Assembly: GCF_903995435.1 (NCBI RefSeq)
Contig: NC_067145.1
Span: 40,942,637 to 41,006,636 of the forward strand
Direction: 5' to 3'
DNA length: 64,000 nt
Origin: Acomys russatus
Lineage: Eukaryota; Chordata; Mammalia; Rodentia; Muridae
The notes beneath the pieces are model-generated. The model did no database searches. It had not been told where the DNA came from and was given only the letters and a program-made list of their open reading frames with translations. This document shows positions 25,111-36,000 of this stretch, in pieces; the first letter of the stretch is position 1; each line of letters begins with the position of its first letter. Position numbers and translations under genes: made by a program.

Positions 25111-25682
25111 TGATAAGTTTTATTTATTGTTTTTAAAGGCTAAAATAAAATACATATTTAAATTCTCTCAGCAGACCTTATTTTCCTACTTCTTATCTTG
25201 ATTGATGTTTATTAAAAGCAAATTGTTCTATCCTTGGGTATTTTGGCTTTTGAAGTTTCCTGCTTCAATCTATTACTGCAGATAGCCCATCTCTAGAATC
25301 TCTGAAACATTAACTTCTATTCTCCAACAGTAGATACCCTTTGAAGGGGAAGAGCTTCTGTCATTTCATAATGCTAAAATCAGAAGCCCTGTCAGTATAA
25401 AATACGAAAGGCTGATGCAAGAGATTTATCAGTAGAAATGTTAGCCAATGCCTGACATGGTGGCATGTGCTAGAGCCAACTGTGCTGTGGGGTTGGTGTA
25501 TGTGTGTGTATTTTTTATTTTAATTATGTTTTGAAAAATATATTTTAAATATATATTTTAAATAAATGACAGAAAATAAAGTGACAGGCTCTTAATATTA
25601 TAATATGTTTATGTTATGAAAACAAAATTTTAGTTGGAAATTTAGAAGAAAAAAAATTACTTTAAAAAATACTCAAAAGCAC

Positions 25683-26530
25683 TCTGGGAGGGAGAGGCAG
25701 GCAGATGGTTGTGAGTTCAAGACTAGATCGCTGGCCAACAAAGCGAGTTCAGGATAGCTAAGGCTACACAGAGAAATCCTGTCTCAAAACCAAACAAACA
25801 ATACCAAAAAGTAAGAAAGTAAGACAAAAATAGGAAAAAAAGTAATTTGGTACTTATCTCAGGGTTCTAATAACTGCCCCAGAGCCTGATACTGTGTTGT
25901 TGGAACACTCAGTTCTGAGGGTTGTGATGCAGTTGTCCTTATAAAGGGTATGCTCCCAAAGCTCAAGCCCTGGGCTCAGTCCCTGTTGCTTCAGGGAACT
26001 GCGCACAACGATGCAGCTTGTAATCCCAGCACCCCGTGGGCAGAAGCAGGTCATCCTTGGCTAGTGCATGAGTTCACTGTAGAGACGTGGGATACACGAG
26101 ACCTTGTCTCCAAAAAAAGAGAAAATTCAATTTTTGTAATTGTATTTTGAAACCTTTATTTAACTCAGAGTTGCAAGCTCCTTAAATGCCTTCCTTCTTC
26201 CTTTTCCCCCCTTTCTTTCTCCTTCCTTTCTTTTTCCCCCCTTCCTTCCTTTCTGTGAATGCTTGGGACTGAACCCTGTGCCTAGTGTGTGACCTGCATA
26301 TGCGCTCTATACCCTCAGCTCTTAAAACTGACTTATGGGGCTGGAGGGATTGCTGAGAGGTTAAAAGCACTAGCTGTTCCTCCAGAGGTCCAGAGTTCAA
26401 CTCACAGCAACCACACGGTGGCTCACAACCATCTGTGATGAGACCTGGTGCCCTCTTCTGGCCTGCCGGTGTACATGCAGGCAGAACACTGTATACATAA
26501 TAAATAAATAAATCTTTTTTTTTTTTTTTA
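25683..26530 (+). repeat. B1 piece, eroded SINE, B2
   Basis: Plus B1 25683-25800 (5' end missing); diverged B1-like 25985-26120; pyrimidine-rich tract 26188-26255; full plus B2 26338-26516 with an AATAAATAAATAAATC tail followed by T12. Confidence 0.78.
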
Positions 26531-26729
26531 AACCTGCCTTGTATTTGGACAATAACTTAGAAATTTAGTCAGGTTATTTAAAGTACAAGCCTAATGTAAT
26601 TGCAGTGACCATTTTCTAATTCTCAGAAGAATGTTGTTTATAACCAAAAATTTTGAAAGAATAGGTAATACTTTCAAGCTGGACTTACTATCTGCCTCTT
26701 CATTCTCCTCGTAATTCAATTAGTGGAGG

Positions 26730-26950
26730 TGCCTGGAGAGGTGGCTTCACAGGTAATAGCATGGGCTGCTCTTCCAGAGGCTTCTATACAATAGATTCCC
26801 AGCACCTGCGTGGGGATCTCACAGCTGTTTAACTCCAGTTCCAGGGTATCCAATGCCCCCTTTGGCCTTCACAGACACCAAGGATGTCTGTGGTGCACAG
26901 ATACACATGTAGACAAAACATCTAAACACATGAAAAATAATAAAATAAGA
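26730..26950 (+). repeat. B3-type SINE
   Basis: gtgcctggagaggtggcttc ... agcacctgcgtggggatctc ... ggccttcacagacaccaagg, A-rich end. It lies 280 bp before the Q2 exon. Confidence 0.7.
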
Positions 26951-27231
26951 ATTGAATGGAATGGATCCCTGGAAAGAAAATTTTGTGGAGTCTAGAAATA
27001 AAAAATATTCCGAATGCAGAATACACTTAACAGTAAAACCAAACTAAAATATATTTGTGTTGATAATCTTTTACAAAGTTCACCCCATGATTAAGAAGCT
27101 AATGCTCCTTTATTAGTCCTACTTAGAAAAGTAATAGTGGAAGTGTTGTAGTGTATAGAATATATATATTCTCCCAATATGGCTAAATTAATTCAGAATT
27201 ATCTAATATTTCTTCTCTTTTTTCTATTAAG

Positions 27232-27420
27232 TTGCTATAGCGCAAGGTGGAACAATCCAGATATCTAACCCAGGATCTGATGGTGTTCAGGGACTCCAGG
27301 CATTAACAATGACAAATTCAGGAGCTCCTCCGCCAGGTGCTACAATTGTACAGTATGCGGCACAATCAGCTGATGGCACACAGCAATTCTTTGTGCCAGG
27401 CAGCCAGGTTGTTGTTCAAG
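27232..27420 (+). CDS. Crem: Crem exon, glutamine-rich Q2 activation domain (exon G)
   Basis: A 189-nt, phase 1-1 exon encodes 63 residues, IAIAQGGTIQISNPGS ... GAPPPGATIVQYAAQ ... FFVPGSQVVVQ. The acceptor is ctattaag and the donor is gtatat. It is the second glutamine-rich transactivation block, known in the family to recruit TAF-type components constitutively. The symmetric phase lets it be included (tau forms) or skipped (alpha/beta/gamma repressors) without shifting frame. No defects are visible. Confidence 0.96.
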
Positions 27421-27734
27421 GTATATTTTATTAATCTAATACGTTTAGAATACCTGTGGGTTTCCATGTCACACCTTTTAGTGACTATCTGTAGTGTTGT
27501 GAAATACACGGGCAGATTTTTAGGAGGGATGGGAGACACTTTAAAAAATTGAAAGGAATGTTTATACTGCAGAGAAAGTAAAGTATGGCTTTCACTGACT
27601 GAAGAACGGTAATTGAGAGCAGCATGATAAAACAAGGGGAGGTGGGAACATGAATGCGTTTTTAAATTAAGTGAATAGCTTTCATTTTGTGTCACATGTA
27701 CCCAATGCATTTTGAATTTTTAAATTTTCATTTA

Positions 27735-27745
27735 TTTTGTGCGGG

Positions 27746-27784
<39 letters not shown>

Positions 27785-27982
27785 CGTGCGTGTGTGCATG
27801 TGTGTGTGTGTGTGCGCACGTGCACAGTGTTCACACCATGGCATGTATGTGGAGATCAGAGGACAACTTTGTGGAGTCAGTTATCTCTGTTCACATTTTA
27901 TGTGGGTTCTGGAGATCAGAGTCAGTTTCTCAGGCTTGTGCGGGAAATTCTCTGCTCACTGAGCCATCTCATAGGCCTCTAA
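27735..27982 (-). repeat. B3-type SINE with a (GT/GC)n core
   Basis: (GT)n with a CGCGCGCG run at 27745-27815, then gcatgtatgtggagatcaga, ggacaactttgtggagtcag, cactgagccatctcatagg. The alternating purine-pyrimidine tract of about 75 bp has Z-DNA-forming composition. Confidence 0.8.
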
Positions 27983-28089
27983 TATTTCTATTAATTTTTA
28001 TGTATATAGTCAGTGATACCTTGAATGAGTTTTTTCCTATCTTATTTCTTCAGGTTGGATTTTCACACAACTCATATAAAAACAAATGC

Positions 28090-28840
28090 TGATTTTTTTT
28101 TTTTTTTTACATCTTTTAAGTGGTTCTTAGTGTGGAAGGTCCTCATTCTAGTTTTTTAATTTCATGTTTTTTTCTTTTTTTAATTATATTTCTTTTTTAC
28201 ATATACATTTATATTATCATACATATATAAAATAAACTACTTACAACAAGAAGAATCACGGAACAATCAGAATTATATAAACGTTACATTCATAGTGTTT
28301 TGACTATTTGTCTTTGGCAATCTTGAAGAAAACATCTTTCCTATCTTGATGAGTCTAAAATTTTGAATGTAAATAAATATCTATCATATCATCTCTATCA
28401 ACTTAAAACATCTATCTAGACCTAAAAGCATCTTAACCCCTAAACAACTAAGCTTAATTTTAAGACTAAACTATCTGGTCTTTAACCCCATCAGAGACTT
28501 GAGAAGGAATAAAACTAAATGCCTGAGAAAACCAGAAGTGCAGGTTAGCAGCTTCCAAAATGAAAAAAATGACGAGACGTTTTCCTGCCTGAACAGTCAC
28601 CCAAAACTTGCTATACTGTGGGAGCCTCATCTTCAGCCCTCTAGCCCTATATCTCTGACAGACACATTCACAAGGCGGGAGCTATTGAGGACTTGTTTAC
28701 TCTTTCTTTGCAGAGTTTGGTTGTGGACTCTGCCTGCACCCAAGCTTACCCATTTGTAGACAGAATGCTGTCTGTGGCAGAAGCGAGGACATTTTGACAA
28801 GACAGGTTAATTCCTGGCAATACTCAGCCTACCCTATTCT
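28090..28840 (-). mobile_element. Unnamed interspersed retroelement copy (minus), poly(A) at 28090
   Basis: A poly-T run at 28090-28109 suggests the 3' end of a minus-strand retroelement extending to about 28840. Its low-complexity A/T part precedes a unique-looking part (ggcgggagctattgaggact; tggcagaagcgaggacattt) that I associate with rodent repeats but cannot name. No coding frame was recognised. Confidence 0.4.
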
Positions 28841-28854
28841 AGTTCGGGTTTTGT

Positions 28855-29036
28855 TGTTGTTGTTGTTTTGTTTGTTTGTTTTGTTTTTTGGTTTTTTGGA
28901 GACAGGGTTTCTTTGTGTAGCCTTGGCTGTCCTGGAGTAACTTTGTAGACTAGGCTGGCCTTGAACTCACAGCGATCCACCTGCCTCTGTCTCCTGAGTG
29001 CTAGGATTAAAGGCGTGTGCCACCACTGCCTGGCCC
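28855..29036 (-). repeat. B1 SINE
   Basis: (TTG)n head, ggagacagggtttctttgtg to caccactgcctggc. It abuts the retroelement copy at its left. Confidence 0.88.
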
Positions 29037-29279
29037 CCATTCTAGTTCTTAAGAAAGACATCTGTAGTGAAATAAAACAGGATGCAACCTGTTTTTATGT
29101 TTTATGTTACCTCCTAGTTTAGCTCAAACTGGGTTATATATTATTTTAATTTCATTCAGCTGTGCTTATGTTAACTATAAAACATGTATTTAATACAACT
29201 TAAAGATCATATTATAATTCTAATCTTTTAGGTCTATTTGTTTAGAATACACTACACACATTTTAAGAAAAGTAATGTC

Positions 29280-29990
29280 TGTTCTTTATTCTTGGAAATA
29301 TTGGCCAGCTGACCTAGAACTTAAGCAATTCCCCTGCCTCAGTTTCCTGAGTGCTGAGATTCCAGGCCTGTACCACTATGCCTAGTTGATGACTCCCTTC
29401 ACTCTTAAGAACTTGGGAAATGAATGTGAGGTAGAATGAGAAGTACATGGAGTCTGAAAAGGTCTGTGGAGGTGGCTCAGTGGTTAAGAGTGCTTGCTGC
29501 ACAATCAGGAGGACTGAGCAAGTCAGGTGCTATGCACATGCCTGTAACCACAGCTCCAGAGCGGGGGGTGGGGGGGGCAGGGGCTGCTTCTGAGGCATTC
29601 TGACTTCCTTCCTAGCTGAGAAATAACTGCAAAAACCAACCAAATAAATCTATCCTTAAAGTAAGATGAAAGAATGAGGCTGGGGATGACAGTGCATGTC
29701 AGTAATCCCAGTACTTGGGAGGCTAAGGAAATAGGATTTCTCAGGTTTTTTGTTTTTATTTTTGCTTTGTTTTGTTTTTGCTTTTTCGAGATGGGGTTTC
29801 TCTGTGTAGCCCTGGCTGTCTTTGACTCTCTTTGTAGACCAGGCTGGCCTCAAATTCCCAGAGGTCACCTGCAGCTGCTTCCCTGATTAAAGGCTTGTGC
29901 CACCATGCCTGGCTACTCTGAGTTTTAAACTAACCTAGACTAAAGAGGACCCAGCCAGGATTCTATTGAGACATCCTGTCCCCCAGAAAA
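29280..29990 (-). repeat. Eroded SINEs and a B1 nested in an older plus B1
   Basis: Old minus B1 29290-29390; plus B3/ID-like fragment 29463-29545 followed by a G-run (29562-29582). A plus B1 starting 29680 is cut at about 29740 by a fresh minus B1 (to 29915) and resumes after it (gaggacccagccaggattct). Confidence 0.66.
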
Positions 29991-30750
29991 CAAACAATAG
30001 AACAAAGACCAGGGGGAAAAAAAGAACAAAATTGGTAGCATTTTATGGGGTGAAAATAGTTTTCTTATATTCAATGTATTTAATATAGTTATATTAAGTT
30101 TATTTAATAAAAGTAAAACTAATATTTTTCTTACATTAAAATTAAAACTATTTGTTAAATTTTTCCTATGCTCCTGAACCTTGTTTGTTTGTGTAAATTA
30201 ATAAAGAATAGTCCTTTCTTCTCATGTCACCTGTTTTAAATGGATTAAATCCACAAAATTGATACTTTTTAAAAACTTTTCCTTTATCTATCTATCTATC
30301 TACATATATAATCATGCTTTTGGGGGTTAGATAAATATATATTTATGCTTTTGGGGTTAAAAATCATTTTCCACAAGTTTCAAACCTATTTTATTTCACT
30401 TCTATGTATGGGATATGCATGTATACAAGTCTGGGTCTGGGTGGATTTCTGCCTTCCAACTGCTGAGATTGTAGGCATGTACCAGGCCTAGTTTTTTTTT
30501 TACATGCGTGCTGGGGACCAAACTTGTGGGGACCCTCAAACTTGTATGGCAAGCATTTATGGACTAAACAGTTTTTTCAGCCTCTTCTTTTGCTTTTTCT
30601 GTTTCTGTTGTTTTTAAGCTAAAAACCCAGGAGTTACCCTTCACTCTTCCTACCCCTCCATATCCCCATGGGTAAGTGAAAAGGTTTTCATTTCTCCCTC
30701 CTTCCTGTCATCATCTTATCCAGGCAGCTGTCCCTGTGGTCTGAATGACA

Positions 30751-31589
30751 ACTCCCCCTGCAGAGCTGCCTGCAGGATGGGCAGGGAACACCAGGCCATC
30801 ACCTGGGCTGAGGCGCCTTTTCTGTGATGCAGCTGCATTTGTTCCCTCGCTCTGAATAGAAACCTCTCCACCTGCACCTCTTGGTGCTGATACCTGTAGC
30901 ACCTTTCAATGCTCCTGATCATGCTGGGCAGACGTATGTTCCTGGATCACTACCTCAAGTTTCATTCAAATCCTTTTCATCACCTTCTAATGATGCAGGG
31001 AGCCACTAAATACTTGTACAACTGAGACATTATCTCCAGTATCTCTGCTTCTAAATTATGTCCTTCAGTTTCTGCAGCCTAAAGTGGATGTCCCAGCATT
31101 CCACCTAAACATTACCTTCATCTGTTGAGACGTAACACTGTAACAATGGAATGCTTTCACAGCTCACATCTGTATGTGTGTGGCTCTGGAGACGGGGAGT
31201 CTAAGAAGCAGTGCCTAGGGATTGCCTGCGGATTCACACATAGCCATCATCTCTGTCTTCTTACATGGTGGAAAAGAGCAGGGGCTCTTTAGGGCCTGGT
31301 TAAGAACACTGAACCCATTTATGAAAGCTTGTTATAGAACTATACCTGGGAGACACAAACAAATGTCTGTTAACCAAGCTGGGGCAGCAGTGATGACAAT
31401 GGGGTGATTCTACCAAAATCTGGCGTGGTGAATCAGTGGGTTAATTGGGGTTGCTTTCAGAGGTGCAGGTGGAGAGGTTACTTTTCAGAGCGAGGGAACA
31501 AATGCAGCTGCATCACAGAAAAGATACCTCAGTCCAGGTGATGGCCTGGTGTTCCCTGCCCACCCTGCGGGCAGCTCTGCAGGGGGAGT
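30751..31589. repeat. 131-bp inverted repeat, about 94% identical arms, 577-bp loop
   Basis: The left arm 30751-30881 and right arm 31459-31589 are reverse complements with 8 differences by hand alignment (for example gcagctgcatttgttccctc against gagggaacaaatgcagctgc). The loop 30882-31458 shows no recognised repeat. Arms keep an open frame in the same register, but I match it to no protein. In the Crem pre-mRNA they could form a long double-stranded stem. Confidence 0.9.
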
Positions 31590-32299
31590 CCCCTCTGCTC
31601 AGCAACCATTACTACCTGTGTAGTCATAACCATGAGGAGGGCCTCATAAGTCATACAGTTCTGGAGCATCTGGGAGACCTTTGTTTACTTGTAAATCTTA
31701 GGGGCCTCATCTTACCACTAGAGGAAGGGAAGGGATGTTTTAATTAGAATAAAATCATTACACAGAAGAGCTCTGCTCTCAACACCTAATTCCTCTCCAT
31801 ACTGTTGCACTGGGGTTAGGCTTTCCACACAGGAATGGGGGGCTGCACACACATTTGCTCTGTAGCATGGTGCCGGACTACACTCAGAATGTCAGTGAAG
31901 GTTTGTTATGTGTAGGCAAACTTAGACATCCGTTGTGTAGCCTACCTCTTCCTCTTGCCCCCTCACAGGCCTTCGCCACGGATTGTTTCATTTCCTCTGA
32001 CAGGCCTTTCCCTCCCCACAGCCTTCATGTTTAGTCCTTGTCCTGACAGGCACGCACTCCTCAGCTTCTATACATTATTCAGGTTTCATCCTAGAGAACA
32101 CCTTCTCCAGGAAGACTTCCCTGATCCTTCACATCTGGCCTAGGCAACTCCCCAGCTCCCACTGCACCTTCTTAGGTAATAGGTCACATGTCCTGTCACT
32201 CCGTGCCCTGCCTCAATAGTAAGTTCCATTTGCATTCTGGCCTTTAGTGTCTGGCAAGATCTCTGTGATGCAATACATGTAAATATTTTTCAAATGGAC

Positions 32300-33130
32300 G
32301 CGATGTGGTGGTATATGCCTATAGTCCCAGCCCTTGGAAGTACCAATTTCAAGGGTGCAGGTGGAGGCCCTAGTCAAAAAAGAAGAAGAAAAAATCTTCT
32401 ATCCCTGGGAATGCTGTTGGAAGGTCAGACCAGTAGTTTAGCTTAGGACTGTATTAAAGTTTTCCTAAACACAATATTCACTCTAGAAATGACCTATCCC
32501 CCATGGCACAGCGGTGCATGGCTGTAATCCCAACACCCAGGGAGGCAGAAGTAGGTAGAGCTCTGTGAGTCCAAGGCTAGCCTGGTCTACAAAGGACAAC
32601 CAAGGCTACACAGAGTAACCCTGTCTTGAAAAAAAAAAGTTAAAAAAAATTGTGTGAGCATAGGTACATCACACACATGTCAGAGGAAAACTTGCAGCAG
32701 TTAGTTCTGCCCTTTCACCAGGAAGGCCCTGGTGATCAAACTCCGGCTGCCCTGCTCGGTAGCACATGCCTCTCCCCATCGAGCCTCTCCTAGGCCCTCT
32801 GCCGCCCGCCCGTTTATACCCATAGTGATGTCGATACTTTCCCATGGCAGCTTCTTTACTCCTCAGCTGCAGTTCCAGTCTCATTGCCAGGGCTCCACAA
32901 AATTAGCAGAGACATGGACAGACAGTCTATGCCCGTGGTCACCTCACATAAAGTCCTTGCCTTCACTGCAAAATGCTCAATTGAGCGAAGTAAAAATACA
33001 CCAATTAAAAGGAATCACTGCATCCGATGTGGTGGTGCACACCTTTAACCCCAGCACACAGGAGCAGAGGCAGGTGAGTCTCTAAGTTCCAGGCCAGTTC
33101 CATAGTGAGGCCCTGGCTCAAAGAAAAGAA
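32300..33130 (+). repeat. B1, B3 and B1 cluster
   Basis: Eroded plus B1 32300-32390; plus B1 32505-32640; minus B3-like 32645-32800 with a relatively CpG-containing part (gccgcccgcccgtttatacc at 32800); plus B1 33018-33130 missing its middle. Confidence 0.68.
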
Positions 33131-34000
33131 ATTATGACGTATAAACACATCATTAATGTAAAGTCAGGTTGAGTTTTAATGATATAAGAAAATGGATTTT
33201 CACAAGCCACTGGGGCATTGGGTGGGAAGAAGGTCTTATGTCAGGGTTTGTTTGTTAGTTTTCAGTAAAGGTGACAAAGTATTCCAGGCTGTGAGGCCTG
33301 GTATGCCTCAGAACATATGCCAACTTTGTGGCATATAGTATTGTGGCCTTGGTATTGTTAAAATTTCAGTTATTATCCAGCTTTTCATGTGATGAAGTCT
33401 CATCAAGTGATCCAAATAAAAGTTGGCATTTAAAAATACGAATAATGATTTTAGCTATGAATTTTAAAAATCACTAAACCTCAAGGTATTACATTGAATC
33501 ACACATTTCTATTTCTATGGATGAAAAACCATCAGTTTCACACTAGCATGGCAGTAATGGAGGCTGCTTTGGCACGATGAGTGTCTAGATTCACTGCAGG
33601 TGGACCGAGCATGTTCCTGCTCCCTCTGGGAACAGCTGGATTGAGTGCTGTGACAGCAAATGAAAGTAACTGAGTGAAGGCAGCTTGGTAAGTGTCTGTG
33701 AAATGCATTTTTCTGCATCAACTGTCAGGAGTTTTTGTTCAGTCCCCGGAATGTGAATCTGCAAGTACTTCCTTCTTTTAGTTCTAAGGAACAGATGGGG
33801 CTCATTTCTCCCCGTGTCTCCACAGCTCCACGAGCTACAGCCCTGTGACCTACCTTTCTTTCTTGCCTTCTTGCCTTTCTTTTTACTTTGCCAGAGTCCG
33901 GTTGAAAAGATTTTTATGTCAAAAGTGAGAAACAAGCACATTTGGATGGCTTATTACAGGAAGCGTTTTTTACAGGGCTTTGGTTTCAGTGAGCTGCTGT
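33131..34000 (+). other. SINE-free block upstream of the ICER promoter
   Basis: Unique sequence with none of the rodent SINEs, running into the promoter. It may hold distal control elements of the internal promoter. A 116-codon minus frame here (33591-33941) has no recognisable domain. Confidence 0.5.
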
Positions 34001-34105
34001 GTGACAAAGCAAATTGATGGCAGTGATAGGCTGGTGATGTCACTGTGATGTCAGTACTCCTGCTTATTTTACACATGCTTGCTAGTTTGGAACACTTTAT
34101 TTTGG
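34001..34105 (+). promoter_or_regulatory. Crem: Crem intronic ICER promoter (P2) with CARE-type CREs
   Basis: Three CRE-related octamers lie in the 130 bp before the ICER ATG: TGATGGCA at 34015-34022, TGATGTCA at 34035-34042 and TGATGTCA at 34046-34053. A weaker TGATAGGC is at 34024-34031, giving the two-pairs-of-CREs layout of the known P2 promoter. The last two are spaced 11 bp start to start, one helical turn. AT-rich TATA-like motifs follow (ttatttta near 34063, tttatttt near 34096). In this gene family P2 is strongly cAMP-inducible through phospho-CREB and is shut off by its own ICER product, giving transient and circadian expression in neuroendocrine tissue. Confidence 0.85.
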
Positions 34106-34146
34106 ACTGGTACGGCCAGCAAGACCACTGTATGCAAAAGCCCAAC

Positions 34147-34171
34147 ATGGCTGTAACTGGGGAGGAAACTG
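34147..34171 (+). CDS. Crem: ICER-specific start exon of Crem
   Basis: Twenty-five coding nucleotides from ATG at 34147 encode MAVTGEET plus one base, then a gtaaga donor at 34172. Joined to the gamma exon this gives ...GEETDEETDLAPSHMAA and the bZIP; skipping gamma also keeps frame. The start context is good (A at -3, G at +4). ICER is a small repressor lacking both Q domains and the KID, so it is controlled by abundance rather than by phosphorylation. The sixth residue reads Glu where I remember Asp in human ICER, a conservative change. Confidence 0.9.
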
Positions 34172-34694
34172 GTAAGAACTTAAGGGGGGCTTTATATTAG
34201 TTCTGCAGTGTTCTGTTTTAATATAGAGTTTAGGAGTATTTAAGAACTTCTGTGTTTTAGGAAGTGTAATTTCCTAGTTGTTTGTACAGAAGTTTCTTTT
34301 CGTGTGCGTCTGCACGTTCTGCCTGCTTTCTTAAGCCAGTGGTGTGATTGTTTCTTTACAGTGCGATTGATTGTATCTTTGCTCCAGGCTTTACTGCTCT
34401 GTTGACTAAGGCAGTGATCTGCGTCCCTCTCCCTGCCTTTCTCTTCCCTCCCTCTACTCGTATCTAGCCGTTCCGCCTCACTAAAATAAGCTAACATTTT
34501 TATCTGCAACCTGTTGCAAATTCAAACTAGCTACCAGTTAAAATATCTGATGGCCATGTTTGAGCTACTAGGTACTGGCTAGCTCCACACGGGATAGGGG
34601 AAAACAGTGCGCTAAGAATGGATGTTTTCCAGCTAGATCTTTCCTCCTGCCTTTAAAAAATGCTCTGCTCTTCAGCTAATTGAGTTCAAAGGGC
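34172..34694 (+). other. Unique sequence between the two intronic promoters
   Basis: No SINE and no ORF of note. Together with flanking DNA it makes a repeat-free island from 33.1 to 35.8 kb. Confidence 0.5.
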
Positions 34695-34800
34695 TGACGT
34701 CATTACATTTCCTGGAATCGTGTTTCAGCGGGGAAGTGGAAAAGTTAAACTCCAAGTGAGCTGCACATTGACGTCAGCTCCGAGTCATGTTGTGATTTAG
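34695..34800 (+). promoter_or_regulatory. Crem: Second Crem intronic promoter with two consensus CREs
   Basis: Two perfect palindromic TGACGTCA sites lie at 34695-34702 and 34769-34776, 74 bp apart, in DNA where CpG is otherwise rare. A GAGTCAT AP-1-like site (near 34782) and TTAGTCAG follow, and no TATA box is evident. The 34680-34920 block is free of SINEs. It sits 0.6 kb downstream of the ICER exon and immediately before a splice donor (34920), matching what I recall of the reported promoter for small ICER (smICER) forms. Assignment rests on position and CRE content. Confidence 0.75.
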
Positions 34801-34919
34801 TCAGTTCCTTTCTGCTTCGTCAAGCTCGGCGGACAGATTGCAAGTTTGTTAACTAGTTCACCACCGCCTCAGGCTTGGGCAGCGTCCTCTGTTTCTCTGA
34901 CTTAAGCATTTCTCTTGTG
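34801..34919 (+). other. Crem: Probable non-coding first exon of smICER-type Crem transcripts
   Basis: The sequence between the CRE pair and a strong gtaagt donor at 34920 has no in-frame AUG of use. A transcript starting here and splicing to the gamma exon (39371) would begin translation at the internal ATG in CACATGGCTG (39400), giving MAAATGDMPTY... plus bZIP. The 5' end is uncertain. Confidence 0.6.
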
Positions 34920-34925
34920 GTAAGT

Positions 34926-35838
34926 ATCTGCTTGAAGATGGGGATACTCAGGGCACCTGTAATGCTAGGACAAGCGCAGCGCAGGGGGCTGTTTGGCAAG
35001 CTTAGTGGTGAAGTCTCTCGTCCTGAGAGGCTGTCCCTGCACCTGCCTAGTGACAAGTGGGCTATATTTAGGCTGGGTTCTGGTGCTTGCTAGATCTATA
35101 GGAACTTGGGATTTAGAGGGCCCCCTAGTGCCCTGTCGGGGATGTGCTTGTCTGTCACTGTTTGCTTAGCCTTTACAGCTTTGTAGTAAGTTCATTGGGT
35201 TTTGCTTTTCTTATAGATAAGTGATTTTGAAATACTGAGTTAGCAGTGACCTTTGTGCGGTTACAACATTGTTTATTCATTTGGATTTATTTGTAACCCA
35301 GTTTTGAATTTGCAGTTGAATTGAGGATGAAGTAGATTGCGTGACTTCCCCACACTTTAGCTCTTTGGAGTCATTGGGGCTCAGCCTTCCTCCTGGATTG
35401 AAACACTAGAACAAGAACAACTTGCATTGCTTTGTTTCTGAGATAGTCTTTGGGAGCTGTTGGTTTGTCATTTGGTGCTTTCTGTGAAGTCTATAGATGT
35501 GTTGCTGATTGCAGCAGCCTTGGGATGACTGAGGACCTAAAATAACCAGACACTATAGTGTGAGCCTAAAATCAAAGACATTTTTAAATGCATGGTTTAT
35601 TTTAGAGAAATTGTTGGTTTCTTTTAATTAAATTTTACATTTCTATTCACCACTTGACTTTCATAGCAGGAGAGAATAGTGATACAATAACATAGAGTAA
35701 TCAAAATACTAAGATATTTAAAGGCGAATAATGCATTTATATGAAATTTTTACCCATTGTCAATTACATATTCATGTACACTTATTTTGTTAGAATGAAT
35801 ATATCATCTTTGAATCACTTTCTTCCTCCTCCTCCTCC
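34926..35838. other. Unique intron sequence after the second promoter
   Basis: Moderately GC-rich to 35150, then AT-rich. Ends in a (CCT/TTC)n pyrimidine run at 35820-35855 next to a B1. No gene seen. Confidence 0.5.
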
Positions 35839-35839
35839 T

Positions 35840-36000
35840 TCTTTTTCTTCTTCTTTTCCGTTTTTCAAGACAGAGTTTCTCTGTATAGCTTTGGCTGTCC
35901 TAGACTGGCTTTGTAGACCAGACTGGTCTTGAACTCACAGAAATCTGCCTGCCTCTCTCTGAGGTCTGGAATTTCAGGCGTGCGCCACCACGCCCAGCTG
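35840..36000 (-). repeat. B1 SINE
   Basis: Pyrimidine-rich head, caagacagagtttctctgta to gcgccaccacgcccagctg. Confidence 0.87.
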
